A stretch of 64,000 bases of DNA from assembly GCA_011799875.1 (NCBI GenBank), contig CM022302.1, forward strand, positions 103,729,230 through 103,793,229, written 5' to 3'. The position numbers were made by a program, and so were the translations under genes. Shown piece after piece: positions 1-11,605 of the stretch. The DNA comes from Thinopyrum elongatum (lineage: Eukaryota; Streptophyta; Magnoliopsida; Poales; Poaceae). Every line of letters starts with the position of its first letter. The first letter of the stretch is position 1. The notes below the pieces were generated by a model. That model did no database searches, was not told where the DNA came from, and was given only the letters and a program-made list of their open reading frames with translations.

Positions 1-1878
1 CAATTTATATGCCACCTGACCACGTCTTGCAAGAATGCGGAAAGGACCAATGTAGCGTGGAGCTAGCTTGCCCTTGATTCCGAAACGGTGAGTGCCCTTC
101 ATAGGAGTGACTCGCAGATAAGCTTGATCACCAGGTTGATAAGTCAAACCCCATCGTTTGCGATCATAGTTGCTCTTCTGACGGTCCTGAGCCGCCTTGA
201 GATTATCTCGAATGATACGGACTTGTTCTTCGGCGTGTTGAATAATGTCCGGTCCCACGTGTGGTCGTTCCCCAGTTTCTGACCAATTCAGAGGGGTTCG
301 ACACTTTCGTCCATATAGAACTTCAAAGGGGGCCATCTTCAAACTGGCTTGATAGCTGTTGTTGTAAGAGAATTCGGCATATGGAAGAGATTCTTCCCAC
401 TTCTTACCGAACGAAATAACACAAGCTCGCAGCATGTCTTCGAGAACCTGATTGACTCGCTCGACTTGGCCTTGGGATTGAGGATGATAAGCTGAACTCC
501 AGGTAATATGAGTTCCCATAGCTTCTTGGAAACTTTCCCAGAACTTTGAAGTGAAAAGGCCGCCACGGTCTGAACTGATCTCCTTCGAAATACCGTGGAG
601 TGAAACAATTCTGGAGATATACAACTCTGCTAACTGACTAGCAGTGATCGTCTCTTTGACGGGCAGAAAGTGTGCAACCTTAGAGAGTTGGTCGACGACT
701 ACAAGAATAGCATCATGACCCTTCTGTGACCTGGGAAGGCCAGTAATGAAATCCATCTGAACCTTATCCCATTTCCATAGAGGAATAGGAAGTGGTTGCA
801 GAATTCCAGCAGGCTTCTGATGTTCTGCCTTAACGCGACGGCAAACATCACATTCTGCAACATAGCGAGCAATGTCCTGCTTCATTCTAGACCACCAATA
901 CCTTTGACGGAGATCACGATACATCTTGGTGCTACCCGGATGAATAGACAGCGGGGTATCATGTGCCTCCTTCATGACTTTGTCAGTCATAAGCTCGAAG
1001 CGAGGTACGACAATGCGGTTTCTGAAATACAAGGTTCCATCTTCAGACAGCGAGAAATCCCTGTACTTTTCAAGGTGAAGATTTTCCTTCATCAGATCAA
1101 CTTCAGCATCTTTAGCTTGCGCATTCTTAACAGCTTTCTCGAGATCTGGTTGTAACACAAGGTTATTAAGAGAACCCTGTGGGACAATACGCAGATTCAG
1201 CTTGCACAGTTCTTCAAAAAGACGAGGTTGAGCTCGCCTAACCATGAGGTTGTCGCAATAGGACTTGCGGCTTAAGGCATCAGCCATCACGTTAGCCTTG
1301 CCAGGGGTATAGGATATACCCAAATCATAGTCCGCAATGGCCTCCATCCATCTTTGCTAATGGAGGTTTAGAGATGGTTGAGTGAACAAGTACTTCATAC
1401 TTTTATGATCCGTGTAGATCTCGCAACGATTACCGAGGAGGTAATGTCGCCACAACTGCAATGCATAGATCACAGCAGCTAGTTCTAGATCATGTACCGG
1501 ATAATTCTCTTCATGTGGGCGCAACTGACGAGAGCCATAAGCAATCACTTTACGCTCTTGCATTAGGATACAGCCTAATCCTTCACGGGATGCGTCACAA
1601 TAAATCACGAAGTCTTTGCGGGAATCTGGAGGAGCAAGTATTGGGGCAGATGTTAGCTTGTCTTTGAGTGTTTGAAAACTTTCTTGACATTTGTCTGTCC
1701 ATTCAAACTTAACGCCTTTGTGAAGCAGATCAGTCAAAGGCTTAGCAATCTTTGAAAAATTCTTGACAAAACGACGGCAATAACTTGCAAGACCGAGAAA
1801 ACTTCTCACTTGCTTGACGTTCTTCTGAGGAGTCCAGTCAAGAATAGCCTGAACTCGTTCCGGGTTAACAGCAATACA
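1..1878 (-). pseudogene. T1 pol fragment: RT C-terminus, RNase H, integrase
   Basis: Minus-strand translation gives, in order, the C-terminal end of reverse transcriptase (motif [12 protein letters not shown]), RNase H ([11 protein letters not shown], the ELAAVIYAL block, [10 protein letters not shown]), the linker [16 protein letters not shown], the integrase HHCC zinc region (YVAECDVC), and the integrase core with D (MDFITGLP), D (SSDRGGLF) and E (GQVERVNQVLE), followed by the GPF motif at the window edge. The upper ORF (1914 to 1357) ends at an in-frame TAG in the RNase H block, where T2 has an Arg-Gln pair. That is the only stop I noticed in this fragment, so integrase is well preserved although gag and the RT catalytic part are gone. 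It cannot make a working polyprotein in cis. Confidence 0.85.
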
Positions 1879-2379
1879 TGGGCAGGTAGTCAAAGAGATT
1901 GATGATGATAACACAGATCAGCGAGGGGCAAGGATGGCATTGCCGTTCATGAATTCAATTAACATCTCGGAAGAACTCAAAATGTTGACGCTGAACACGA
2001 CACATTTTTCTGGGAGATTCCAAAAGTATCAAATGACGGTGTGCGAGGTATATGGTAACTTGGAAAGAAAAGGTTAAACAACCCAATGCAAAGGAAAGTG
2101 ATTATCAGACTAATCATTCCAAGGAAAGGATCAGTTGCGAATATCCAGCTCTCCGGGAGAATGTGATTACGAGATCCTAGTGTTAGAGTTAGCAAAATTT
2201 TAATCCGAATAGAAGAGAGATTAGAGTCCCAGAGTAAAGGTCGAGGAGTAAAAGATCCTAATACCACCCATTTGGCGACGTGGGCCCGTAAGCCACACAG
2301 CCATGTTAGTAAATTAGTTTTTGGACCACTAGACTCAACTTCGGCCAAGGAGTTGGAAAGGGGGTTCCTACAGTCAGTC
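1879..2379 (-). other. T1 leader remnant and deletion junction
   Basis: From about 2100 to 2379 the minus strand matches the T2 leader directly downstream of its LTR (compare 22178-22480). From 1879 to about 2000 I find no match to T2, so this is either family-specific leader or filler at the deletion that removed gag, protease and RT. The minus-strand ORF at 1977-2435 is leader read-through and not a gene. Confidence 0.6.
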
Positions 2380-2393
2380 GGCTCTGATACCAA
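2380..2393 (-). other. T1 primer binding site (tRNA-iMet type)
   Basis: On the minus strand the sequence TTGGTATCAGAGCC lies two bases inside the LTR end GGGGGCGTCACA. It is complementary to the 3' end of plant initiator tRNA-Met, the usual primer for chromoviruses. It is intact here and damaged in both T2 internal copies. Confidence 0.88.
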
Positions 2394-2395
2394 CT

Positions 2396-5300
2396 TGTGA
2401 CGCCCCCGGCCTAATCGTGCACTAATCATACACACAAATGCACACGATCAAGCCTAAGGACTCACGAGAAGATATCACAACACAACTCTAAAACATAAAT
2501 AAAGTCATACAAGCTTTATATTACAAGCCAGGGGCCTCAAGGGCTCGAATACATAAGCTTGCGAACAAGCGTCAACGGAAGCATCAGATATCTGAGTACA
2601 GATATTAAAAGGGAAACAGAAAGGCCTTTAGAAAGGCGGGGCAAAATAAAACACTACAATCGAAAGGCGTAGGCCTCCTACCTGGGACCCTCCGATCCTA
2701 CTCTTGGTCGACGGCAAGCTCGTAGAAGTAACCACCCTCGGGGTGGTAGTAGTAGTCGATCGATGGGGCATCTGTCTCAGGGGCTCCATCCTCTGGTCAC
2801 GACAAACTGATATGGGGAGAAAGGAAAACAAAGCAACCGTGAGTACTCAGAAGTACTCAGCAAGCAAGGATCTACACTACATATGCAACATTTTCAAAGG
2901 AAAGGCTGTATATGTGGACTGGGCTGCAGAAATGCCAGAATAGAGAGAAAAGCCTAGTCCTATCGAAGACTAGCATCTTCAGAGGTCTTGCAGCATTAGA
3001 AGAGTGTAGATTAGTACCATATAAAGTAGTAGTATCATTAAGTCTCAACCTCACCCAGAGATCCTTTCTCGACTCCCTGCGAGAAAGCAATCCCAGAGCC
3101 ATACAGTCATCAACCTCATCCGGAGATCCTTTCTCAACTCCCTGCGAGAAGCAATCCCAGAGCCATAGTATCCAATTCTAGTTGTACCAATTGGGATACA
3201 ACTCCGAGTGTCCGTTACCGAGGATCCGGCTATGCATAGTTTAGTTCTTCCCTGCAGGGGTGCACCAACTTACCCACCACGCTCGCTTAACTCCGGTCGG
3301 ACACACTTTCCCGGGTCATGCCCGACCTCGGCCAAATGACACACCGCAGCCCTACCTAAAGCTCAGCAGAGAGGTCCCCGTCAGTCTACATCCTAAGCAC
3401 TCAGGGGTCTTGGGCCATCGCCCTGTGCACTCCGGGTCGTTGCGAGCAGGGTGGATACCAGCGCCAACGGCACGATCCGACCCGGACACAATGCTGAACT
3501 GGACGTCTGACAGAACTGTCGGCTGATACTACGATGCAGAACGCCCATACTATGCCCACGTGGTGGTTAGTGCTATCGGGCCAGAGGCCCACTCAGATCA
3601 CATATCCAAATCGTTAGTACCTTGGGGGTGCGGTAACGAGCAGAGACTCATGATCGATGTGACCCCGTTGCCCCGTCTCGAGGACTTGCGGCAAGGGCCA
3701 AGAATGCCCGGCCACGCCTCGTATTCATCACTCGGGCACCATACTCGATGGGTGCACACTTGAGGTGTTGTACGACGGCGTCGTTATCGGAAGCGGTGAA
3801 GGAGGAATCACCCTCGATGACCACGACCAAATAGCTACTCTACAGAGTTAACATCAGAAGTGCTACACGAGGTATCACCCTCGGCACTCGATAGTAACGC
3901 TGCAATGTCGTTACAACTAAGGGGGTGATGTGCGGTGCCGGGGTCTGGTCTTCAATCCCGTTGATCGGGTCTTCGGATAATCCAGCGGGCAGTCGGGATA
4001 AGTGGGGTCACTGATAGGTCTCTACCCAGCCTATACTAAGCAGTTTAGGATATGCAGGTAATTATCAACAACAGGTTACAATAAACAGGCTATGTATCAG
4101 AATAGGTAAAGCAGTAGCAGCAACAATTCTAATGCAAGCATGAGAAATTTAGAATGGGCGATATCGGATGATCAAAGGGAGGGGGGGCTTGCCTGGTTCC
4201 TCGGCGGCAAGGGTAAGGTTGTCAATGGTGTCTTCGGTCTCCGGAGCTACGTCGGCCTCGGGGACGACGTCGGGGTCTAACGAGAGAGAAGAGGGGGAGG
4301 AAACAGTATAAATATAGAGCAAACATGAGTAACACAGAGTAGGCTATGCTAACATGCAGTGCAGGGTTGCCTGAAGACATGTCTAAGTCATTTAGTTATT
4401 TTAGGAATTTGTTTGGAATTATTTTATTAGAGTCATGCACTATTCATTTATCTGAAACAGGCAAAAAGTTGCATGTTCAGATAGTTAGAAGCATCTAACA
4501 GGTATGTGGGTAGCGTATTTGGATTCGCCTCATTTTTCTGATCATTTTTCATATATAAATTATTTTCATCGGAGTTACGGATTAAAAGATATGATTTTCT
4601 AAAGATTTTATTAATTTCTGGAATTTATTTTATTTATTAAATTCAAATTATCCAAAACAGTATAGGGTGACGTCATCATGACATAAGCATTGCATCAGCA
4701 GTCAACAGTAGGGCTGACCAGGTCAAACCTGACCTGTGGGCCCCACATGTCATAGACTGGACTAATTAACAGAGTTAAATTTAACTAATCTAATCCTAAT
4801 CAACTAGCGGGACCCACCTGTCAGTGTCTTATACTAATCACAATTAGTTTAGATATAAATTAGGGTTAATTTAGGCGCTGGGGCCCGCACGTCAGTGGCT
4901 GGGTCAGCCCAGTCAGCAGTTGACCCAGTCAAATGGGTCAACTGGGGCCCGCGGGCCCGTTGCCAGCCTCTCAGAGGTGGGCCTGGCCATACTACGTCGG
5001 CCGGCTGGCGTCTAAACGCCAGCGCGCGCTCCGACGACCACCGAAAACGGCGGCGACGCTCGGAAACAGCACACAGGAGGCCATTCGGGCCGTGGTTTCG
5101 TCCTACGGGACGGGCGCAACACGCAGCGTCCGATGGCGGTGTTGGTTTGTCGCGGCGAGGGTCACAGCGTCGACGGCGGCCACCTTGGCGGGCGCCGGAA
5201 TCGGGAGCCGTTCGGGTTTGGGCAAAACGTCGACGAAAAGGGGCGTGGCTGCTTGCGTTCGCCTACTGCCAGCTCCCTGAGTACGTTGGAGTGCTCCATT

Positions 5301-6383
5301 GTTGGCGACAGCAACTACAGCGGCGGCGGCACCGGTCGCGGCGGAGCTCAGCTCGGCAATCCACGGCGAGGCGTGCTAGTGTGGAAACAGAGAGAAATAG
5401 CAAAGGGGAACTGGCCAGGCGCTCACCTAGTGGCTCAAGAAAGGCCCTTGGCAGATTTGTAGCGCAGGGGAGCTCGGGGTCGAAGGGGATCGCCGGCGAC
5501 GGAGAAGATGAAGCCGAGGTCGATCCCGGTCCCTGCGGTCCTCCTCGAACTCGATGATGAAGCGCAGTCGTAGGAGTCGGACGAGGCGGAGCAGACAGGC
5601 ACGTCGGAGCGACGAACGGGAGGCGGTGGCCGCGCTAGTCCACGGCCATGGCGGCGGCGGCTTTCGGAGAGGTGGGGAACGAGAGGGAGAGCGAGAGAGA
5701 GTGTGTGAGGGAGATCCAGTAGGGCGGCCAGGGGTGCACGGGCTCTACCCTTTATCCACGGCGAGCGCGGCGACGCGCTGTCATGCTGCGAGGGAGGGGG
5801 GCCGGGCTCGGGGGTGCGCGCATGCAGGGTGCTCGACAGCGCGCCTGCGGCGTCTGGGGCAGGGGAAGAGGGGGGGCTAGTTGGGCTGGGCCGCCACTGT
5901 GCACTTGCGGCCCAGGCACAATGAGCCTTTTCTTTTTCTCTTCTTTTTCTGTTTCTTTTCTCTCTGTTTGAAAATTGTTTAGGCACCAAAGGTTTTTTTT
6001 TTGAAAAATATGTGAACTAGCCCATAAATCACAGTGCACTGTATGCCACTGCAATAAAATGGTTTTGAGTACAAAGGTTTTCATTTGGTATTTTATTTAA
6101 TTAAAAAGGTATTAACCAACCCTATTTTTCTACTGTTAGTGTCACTTAGGTAATTTATTAACTGTTGGTTACAATTTTAGAATGGTCTCTGGAATATTTG
6201 CTATTTATTGCACATTTTAGTTTCTATGTTGAGCAACTTTTATTTTCCACTTTCATTTAAAATTGAAATTGAGTTAGGAGTTGAAATGCAATATGATGCA
6301 AAAGATGATTTGGCACTGTTGATCATGATGACATGGCATAACCAAAAGGGTGATTACTGTAGTTAACCACTGGGGGTGTTACA
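2396..6383 (-). repeat. T1 5' LTR (about 3.99 kb)
   Basis: On the minus strand it begins TGTAACACCC at 6383 and ends GGGGGCGTCACA at 2396, the same ends as T2. It contains a GC-rich block (about 4870-5930), W-box-like TTGAC cores at 4701-4941, two copies of a 14-bp GAGGGTGATTCCTC-type motif (3802-3815, 3869-3882), and the two exon-like segments described separately. The long plus-strand ORFs at 4895-5557 and 5554-5880 are a consequence of high GC and have no recognisable product. Confidence 0.88.
2698..4276 (-). other. T1 LTR: exon-like pair (4276-4193 and 2792-2698) with GC-AG intron pattern
   Basis: On the minus strand, segment a runs from an AG acceptor at 4278-4277 to CAG|GCAAGC (exon end 4193) and encodes an acidic stretch (PDVVPEADVAPETED...). 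Segment b begins after CAG at 2792 and encodes DGAPETDAPSIDYYYHPE..., ending at a TAG at 2698-2700. Joined across the 1.40-kb gap, both segments are in one phase (one base left from a, two bases opening b). The frame matches that in T2 despite substantial nucleotide divergence. I do not recognise the product, and splicing is inferred. Confidence 0.4.
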
Positions 6384-7509
6384 AATTTCTCACTAGATAC
6401 AATTTCTTTTGAGGCACTTTGGATATAAACTGGAAATTTGACGCAGTCAGATTGTTCTCGTGTTAAAATGCTTCACTCAATACAGTTTACACTCAGATTG
6501 ATGGCACACTAACCACTGCTAACAAGAATTCTTCACTACAAATTAAGTTGTAGAAATCAGTAATTAGTTGAATAGACGATATTGTAACTTGTAAGTGAAA
6601 TTTAGGGATATGAAAGAATCAAAGGAAATTACCTGCATTGTCTCACATGTTCTTTTCCCTCATGCAGCAGTACTTACATGTTACATCACTACACCTGCAA
6701 ATCTCCCCTGCAAAAAAATAGTACTCATCAGTTGCAAATAATCTCCATTAAAAAGGGCAATTTTATCAAGACATGTGAGCACTCGATACAAATCAGCAGC
6801 GCAACTCGCAAATCAAACACTAGCAGGGACCCGAGATTTTGGAGAGGTCAATAGGAGTTTCTCGTTTCCTTTGGGGTTGAGTCGTTGGCTGGCCGCCGCG
6901 AGGTGCATGGGTCGGTGGGCTGTGACCAGTCGGCTGCTGGGACAAACAAGGATGAGCGAGGACAGGGGGGCGTACTGCTGAACTAATTCAGTTGAAGACT
7001 GGGGCGTTGGTGCTTGCGTCGTCCTTGGGTGTGCGGAGGAAGAACGGCGGCCTCAGCATCTCATGTCGCTCGGAGGAGCGGCGGCGGCAGTACCTTCCCC
7101 GACGCGAGGAGGATGGCGACGGCGCCGTGTGTGCCCCCGACACGAGGAAGATGGCGAAGATGCAGTGTGCATCCCCGACACGCGGAGAAAGTGGCAAGGG
7201 ACGTGGGCTTGGCGAAGGAACATGGGACAGCGGCAGTGAGGGAAAAAGGGACGGCGGCGGTGAGGGCAAGGGGACGGAGGCCGATGTAGTGTGTCTCCTG
7301 TTTAGGATTTTTTTTAGGATAAATGCCAAAACGAAGGGAGACGGCTCCGTGGGCGAGCGCTAGTGCTGACCAACAAGACGGAAGAGGTGGAGGTGAGTAC
7401 GGGGAGGTTAGCGCTAAGTGGGGAATGTGGGATGTTGAACCAAACAACACATCATGTTGTCTTCGTTGCTACACATGCGTTGTTATATGGGGGGTTTTGT
7501 TGTAGTGCC
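6384..7509. other. Unassigned sequence between T1 and G1
   Basis: There is no recognisable ORF or transposon terminus. The left half (6384-6780) is AT-rich, with intron-like poly-pyrimidine stretches. From about 6880 to 7270 it is GC-rich with short repeated phrases of the type GACACGNGGAAGATGGCG. Small ORFs on both strands (for example 6992-7363 plus, 6988-7329 minus) have biased composition and no motif. It may be a captured gene-fragment region or the remnant of the sequence into which T1 inserted. Confidence 0.4.
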
Positions 7510-9583
7510 TAGACAAGTTATCAGCTACGGGGTTGTCAGCTCCTTTTCTATCAGTGATATGTAAATCAAATTCTTGTAGCAAGAGAACCCACCTAATGAG
7601 TCTAGGTTTAGCATCTTTCTTTTCCATAAGATATTTAATAGCAGCATGATCGGTGTGAACAATTACTTTGGAATCAACAATGTAAGATCTCAATTTGTCA
7701 CAAGCAAACACAGCTGCTAAAAATTCTTTTTCAGTAGTAGCATAATTTCTTTGGGCACTATCTAGAGTTTTACTAGCATAATGAATAACATTTAATTTCT
7801 TATCAACTCTTTGTCCTAGAACAGCAGCAACAACATAATCACTAGCATCACACATAATTTCAAAAGGCAAGTTCCAATCAGGTGGTTGAACAATAGGTGC
7901 AGAAGTTAAGGCTTTCTTAACTGTTTCAAAGGCTTCTACACAATCATCATAAAAAACAAATGGAACATCCTTTCGTAAAAGATTTGTAAGAGGCCTGGAA
8001 ATTTTAGAGAAGTCTTTAATAAACCTCCTATAGAAACCAGCATGACCAAGGAAACTACGAATACCTTTAATATCTTTAGGACATGGCATTTTCTCAATTG
8101 CATCAACTTTAGCTTGGTCCACCTCAATACCTCGTTCAGAAATTTTATGCCCCAAAACAATACCTTCATTAACCACAAAGTGACACTTCTCCCAATTCAA
8201 GACAAGATTAGTTTCCTCACATCCCTGCAAAACTCGATCAAGGTTGCTTAAGCAATCATCAAAAGAAGTTCCGTAAACAGAAAAATCATCCATGAAAACC
8301 TCAACAATCTTTTCACAAAAATAAGAGAATATAGCAGTCATACATCTTTGAAAGGTAGCAGGTGCATTGCATAAACCAAAAGGCATACGTCTATAAGCAT
8401 AAGTTCCAAAAGGGCAAGTCAAAGTGGTTTCTCTTGATCAGGTTGTGAAACAGGTATTTGAGAAAAAACAGAATATCCATCAAGGAAGCAAAAGTGTGTG
8501 TGCTTTGATAATCTTTCTAACATTTGATCAATAAAAGGCGAAGGGTAATGATCTTTTCTAGTTGCTCAAAGGGTAATGATCTTTTCTAGTTGCTTTATTT
8601 AATTTTCTAAAATCAATAACCATTCTATAGCAAGTAACAATTCTTTGTGGAATGAGTTCATTTTTATCATTAGGAACAACAGTAATACCTCCCTTCTTAG
8701 GGACACAATGAAAGGGGCTTACCCATCTACTATCAGCTATGGGATAGATTATACCTGCTTCCAGAAGCTTTAATATTTCAGTTCTTACCACTTCTTTCAT
8801 CTTAGGATTCAAACGTCGTTGATGATCAACAACGGGTTTGGCATCAGGTTCCATATTAATCTTGTGCTGACAAAGAGTGGGACTAATTCCCTTAAGATCA
8901 TCAAGAGTATATCCAATAGCAGCACGGTGCTTCTTTAGAATTTTTAGTAGTCTTTCTTCTTCATGTTCTGAAAGGTTAGCACTAATAATAACATGATATA
9001 TCTTTTTCTCATCAAGATAAGCATATTTCAAAGTGTCAGGCAATTGTTTTAATTCAAACACAGGATCACCTTTAGGTGGAGGAGGACCTCCTAGAGTTTC
9101 AATCGGCAAATTGTGTTTGAGCAGAGGTCGTTGTTCTAAGAAAATTTTATCTATCTCATTTCTTTCATGCATATGCATATCATTTTCATGGTCTAGCAAA
9201 TATTGTTCTAGTGGATCAGTAGGAGGCACGACAATAGAAGCAAGACCAATTATTTCATCCTTACTAGGTAATTCTTTCTTGTGAGTTTGTCTATTAAACT
9301 TGGAAAAATTAAACTCATGAGACTCATCACCAAAACTAACACTGACAGTTTGTTTATGACAATCTATAGTGGCATTGACAGTGTTCAAGAAAGGTCTACC
9401 AAAGATAATGGGACATAAGTCATCTTGTGGGGAACCAAGAACTATAAAATCAATAGGGTATTTTATTTTCCCACACAAGACTTCAACATGTGTAACAATC
9501 CCAAGTGGTGTGATGGTGTCTCTATTAGCAAGTTTAATAGTAACATCTATGTCTTCTATTTTAGTGGGTGCTATGTCATTCAT
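7510..9583 (-). pseudogene. G1 pol: reverse transcriptase and RNase H (frameshifted, truncated)
   Basis: The upstream part (9583 to 8558) holds the protease-RT connection and the start of RT (KPVVDHQRRLNP, VVRTEILKLLEAGIIYPI, WVSPFHCVPKKGG, YRMVIDFRKLNKAT). The downstream part (8422 to about 7510) holds RT motifs [17 protein letters not shown] and FMDDFSVYG, the connection ([13 protein letters not shown]) and RNase H ([36 protein letters not shown]). Between them the frame is broken by a 28-nt tandem duplication (8541-8566 repeated at 8569-8594) in the YPLP region. The protein stops in the linker after DNLSR, so integrase is missing. This is a dead copy. Confidence 0.87.
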
Positions 9584-9799
9584 AATTTCTTAGTATAAGG
9601 TAAAAGGAATAGCACTCACGCTAGCACCTAAATCACATAAACCATGATAACAATGATCTCCTATTTTAACTGAGACAACAGGCATGCCAACAACAGGTCT
9701 ATGTTTGTCTTTTTCATCAGGTTTGGCAATTCTAGCAGCTTCATCACAGAAGTAAATAACATGCCCATCAATATTTTCTACCAGGAGATCTTTAACCAT
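9584..9799 (-). pseudogene. G1 protease domain
   Basis: The minus-strand ORF contains CDLGASVSAIP, the plant Gypsy aspartic protease signature (DLGAS in place of DSGAS). It is cut from the following RT frame by a TAA stop just after the protease motif, where a Lys codon would be expected; the RT frame resumes at once (MNDIAPTKIEDIDV). The upstream junction with gag is also broken. It is a decayed part of the same polyprotein. Confidence 0.8.
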
Positions 9800-9878
9800 A
9801 GCAACACTAGGTTATACTTTAATTTGTTCAGCAGGTTTAGGTGCTCTAATATTACTTTTGCGAACCACAGTTGAAACC

Positions 9879-10859
9879 TTAGCATGTTCCTTTATCCTCA
9901 CAGGGAAAGGTGTTTTTTTCAATATAAGCAGTTGGCACAACTGAATCAACATTATAAATAATATTTTCATCTTTAGCTAAGTCGGGTTCTCTAATTTCTT
10001 CTTTGATAGGGGGATGATATTTAGACCACTTCTCTTTGGGGAGATCAACATGAGTAGCAAATGATTCACAAAAGGAGCCTACTATCTCAGAGTCAAGTCC
10101 ATATTTAGTGCTAAACTTGTGAAAAGCATCGGTATTCATAAAAGATTTAACACAATCAAACTTAAGCTTAATACCTGACTCTTTACCTTCGTCGAGTTCC
10201 CAATCTTCAGAGTTGTGTTTTATTCTTTCTAAAAGATCCCACCTGAATTCAATAGTCTTCTTCATAAAAGAACCAGTACAAGAAGTATCGAGCATGGATT
10301 GATCATCACGAGAAAGCCGAGCATAAAAATTCTGAATGATAATTTCTGTAGAGAGCTCATGATTGGGGCATGAATATAAAATTGACTTAAGCCTCCCCCA
10401 AGCTAGAGCGATACTTTCTCCTTCACGAGGCCAAAAATTATATATATAATTCCGATCACGATGAACTAGATGCATAGGATAATTTTTTTGGTGAAATTCC
10501 AATTTCAATCGATTCCAGTTCCAAGATCCAATATCATCGCATAGCCTATACCATGCCAATGATTTTCCCTTTAAAGATAAAGGGAAAACCTTCTTATTAG
10601 CTTCATCTCCAGGCAAAACTGCAAGCTTAAATAATCCACAAATTTCGTCCACATATATCAAGTGCATATCAGGATGTTCAGTTCCGTCTCCTGCATAAGG
10701 ATTAGCTAGCAGTTGTTCTATCATACCCGAAGGAATTTCATAACCAATATTTTCAGTAGGTGCAGTAGGTTGAGGGGTAACTAATTGTGGTTCCGGTCGA
10801 GGTGAAGATACCCCGAACAAACCCCTCAAAGGATGATTCTCCATAGTGACAAGTAACAA
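9879..10859 (-). pseudogene. G1 gag (capsid region)
   Basis: A 326-codon minus-strand ORF matches the plant retrotransposon gag capsid layout: a Pro-rich N-terminus, then FPLSLKGKSLAWYRLCDD, LKLEFHQKNYP, and the REGESIALAWGRLKSIL...CPNHEL block with IIIQNFYARLSR. I see no CCHC zinc knuckle, as is usual for Athila-type gags. The ORF starts 62 bp inside the PBS, so the start is plausible. It ends by frameshift ahead of the protease. Codon use is AT-rich, unlike T1 and T2. Confidence 0.82.
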
Positions 10860-10920
10860 TAAATTTCAGCACGTAGTAGTAATTTTTCCTTACCAATTTC
10901 CACTTAACAAGAGCAGTTCA

Positions 10921-10939
10921 CTCCCCAGCAACGGTGCCA
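10921..10939 (-). other. G1 primer binding site (decayed tRNA-Asp type)
   Basis: The minus strand reads TGGCACCGTTGCTGGGGAG, matching the 3' end of plant tRNA-Asp (TGGCGCCGTTGCCGGGGA) with two transitions. It lies 11 bp inside the LTR end. Confidence 0.85.
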
Positions 10940-10950
10940 GAAAAGAGCCT

Positions 10951-11605
10951 TGATGACCCACAAGTATAGGTGATCAATTGTAGTCCTTTCGATAAGTAAG
11001 AGTGTCGAACCCAATGAGGAGCAGAAGGAAATGACAAGTGGTTTTCAGCAAGGTATTTTCTGCAAGCACTGAAATAGTTGGTAACAAGTAGTTTGATAGC
11101 AAGATAATTTGTAACGAGCAAGTAACAGTAATGGTAAATAAAGTGCAGCAAGGTAGCCCAATCCTTTTGTGGCAAAGGACAGTCCGATAAGCAACGCGTT
11201 CTTGAGGGTACACGGGAATTTCATCATATCACTTTCATCATATTAGTTCGATTCATGTTCGCTACTTTGATAATTTGACATGTGGGTGGACCGGTGCTTA
11301 GGTGTTGTTCTTACTTGAACAAATCTCCTACTTATGATTAACCCCCTCGCAAGCATCCGCAACTACGAGAAAAGTATTAAAATAAAATCTAACCATAGCA
11401 TTAAACTTTTGGATCCAAATCAGTCCCTTACGAAGTAGCGCATAAACTAGGGTTTAAGCTTCTGTCACTCTAGCAAACCATCATCTAATAAATACTCCAC
11501 AATGCATTCCCTTAGGCCCAAATATGGTGAAGTGCCATGTAGTCGACGTTCACATGACACCACTAAGGGAATCACAACATACATATCATCAAAATATCGA
11601 ACGCT
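10951..11605 (-). repeat. G1 partial 5' LTR
   Basis: The inner end is TGATGACCCACAAG (plus-strand reading) and is near-identical to the start of the complete LTR at 48578. About 655 bp are present; the outer 0.8 kb is missing. The three overlapping small minus ORFs at 10918-11227 are not genes. Confidence 0.85.

Larger units (their letters stand above)
1..6383 (-). mobile_element. T1: Tekay-like chromovirus (Ty3/Gypsy), truncated by window edge, internally deleted
   Basis: Reading the minus strand, the order is LTR (6383 to 2396), tRNA-iMet PBS (2393 to 2380), about 0.5 kb of leader, then a pol fragment running off the window at position 1. The leader, LTR and pol are clearly homologous to the T2 element at 17963-42305 but diverged, so T1 is an older or sister copy. 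Relative to T2, the pre-gag ORF, gag, protease and most of the reverse transcriptase are missing; the leader stops matching around 2000-2100 and pol begins at about 1878, with roughly 100-200 bp of unmatched sequence between. The right-hand outer end is at 6383/6384. The other LTR and the target duplication lie outside the window. Confidence 0.88.
7510..11605 (-). mobile_element. G1: Athila-like Ty3/Gypsy element, truncated at both ends
   Basis: On the minus strand the order is partial LTR (11605 to 10951), tRNA-Asp PBS, gag, protease, RT, RNase H, then a sharp end inside the RNase H/integrase linker at about 7510. Integrase and the 3' LTR are absent. The FMDD form of the RT active-site box and the tRNA-Asp primer site fit the Athila lineage. 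The LTR stops at about 11605, where it ceases to match the full-length related LTR at 48578-50049. A short filler with an imperfect palindrome (TTTCAG...CTGAAA, about 11611-11630) marks the join to G2. Confidence 0.85.

Noticed and set aside
3260..3830. Small ORFs in the T1 LTR
   Set aside because: Short, overlapping on both strands, and not conserved in frame with the matching part of T2.
4895..5880. Long plus-strand ORFs (220 and 108 codons) in GC-rich sequence
   Set aside because: They lie within the T1 LTR, are Arg/Gly-rich in several frames at once, and have no counterpart frame conserved in T2.
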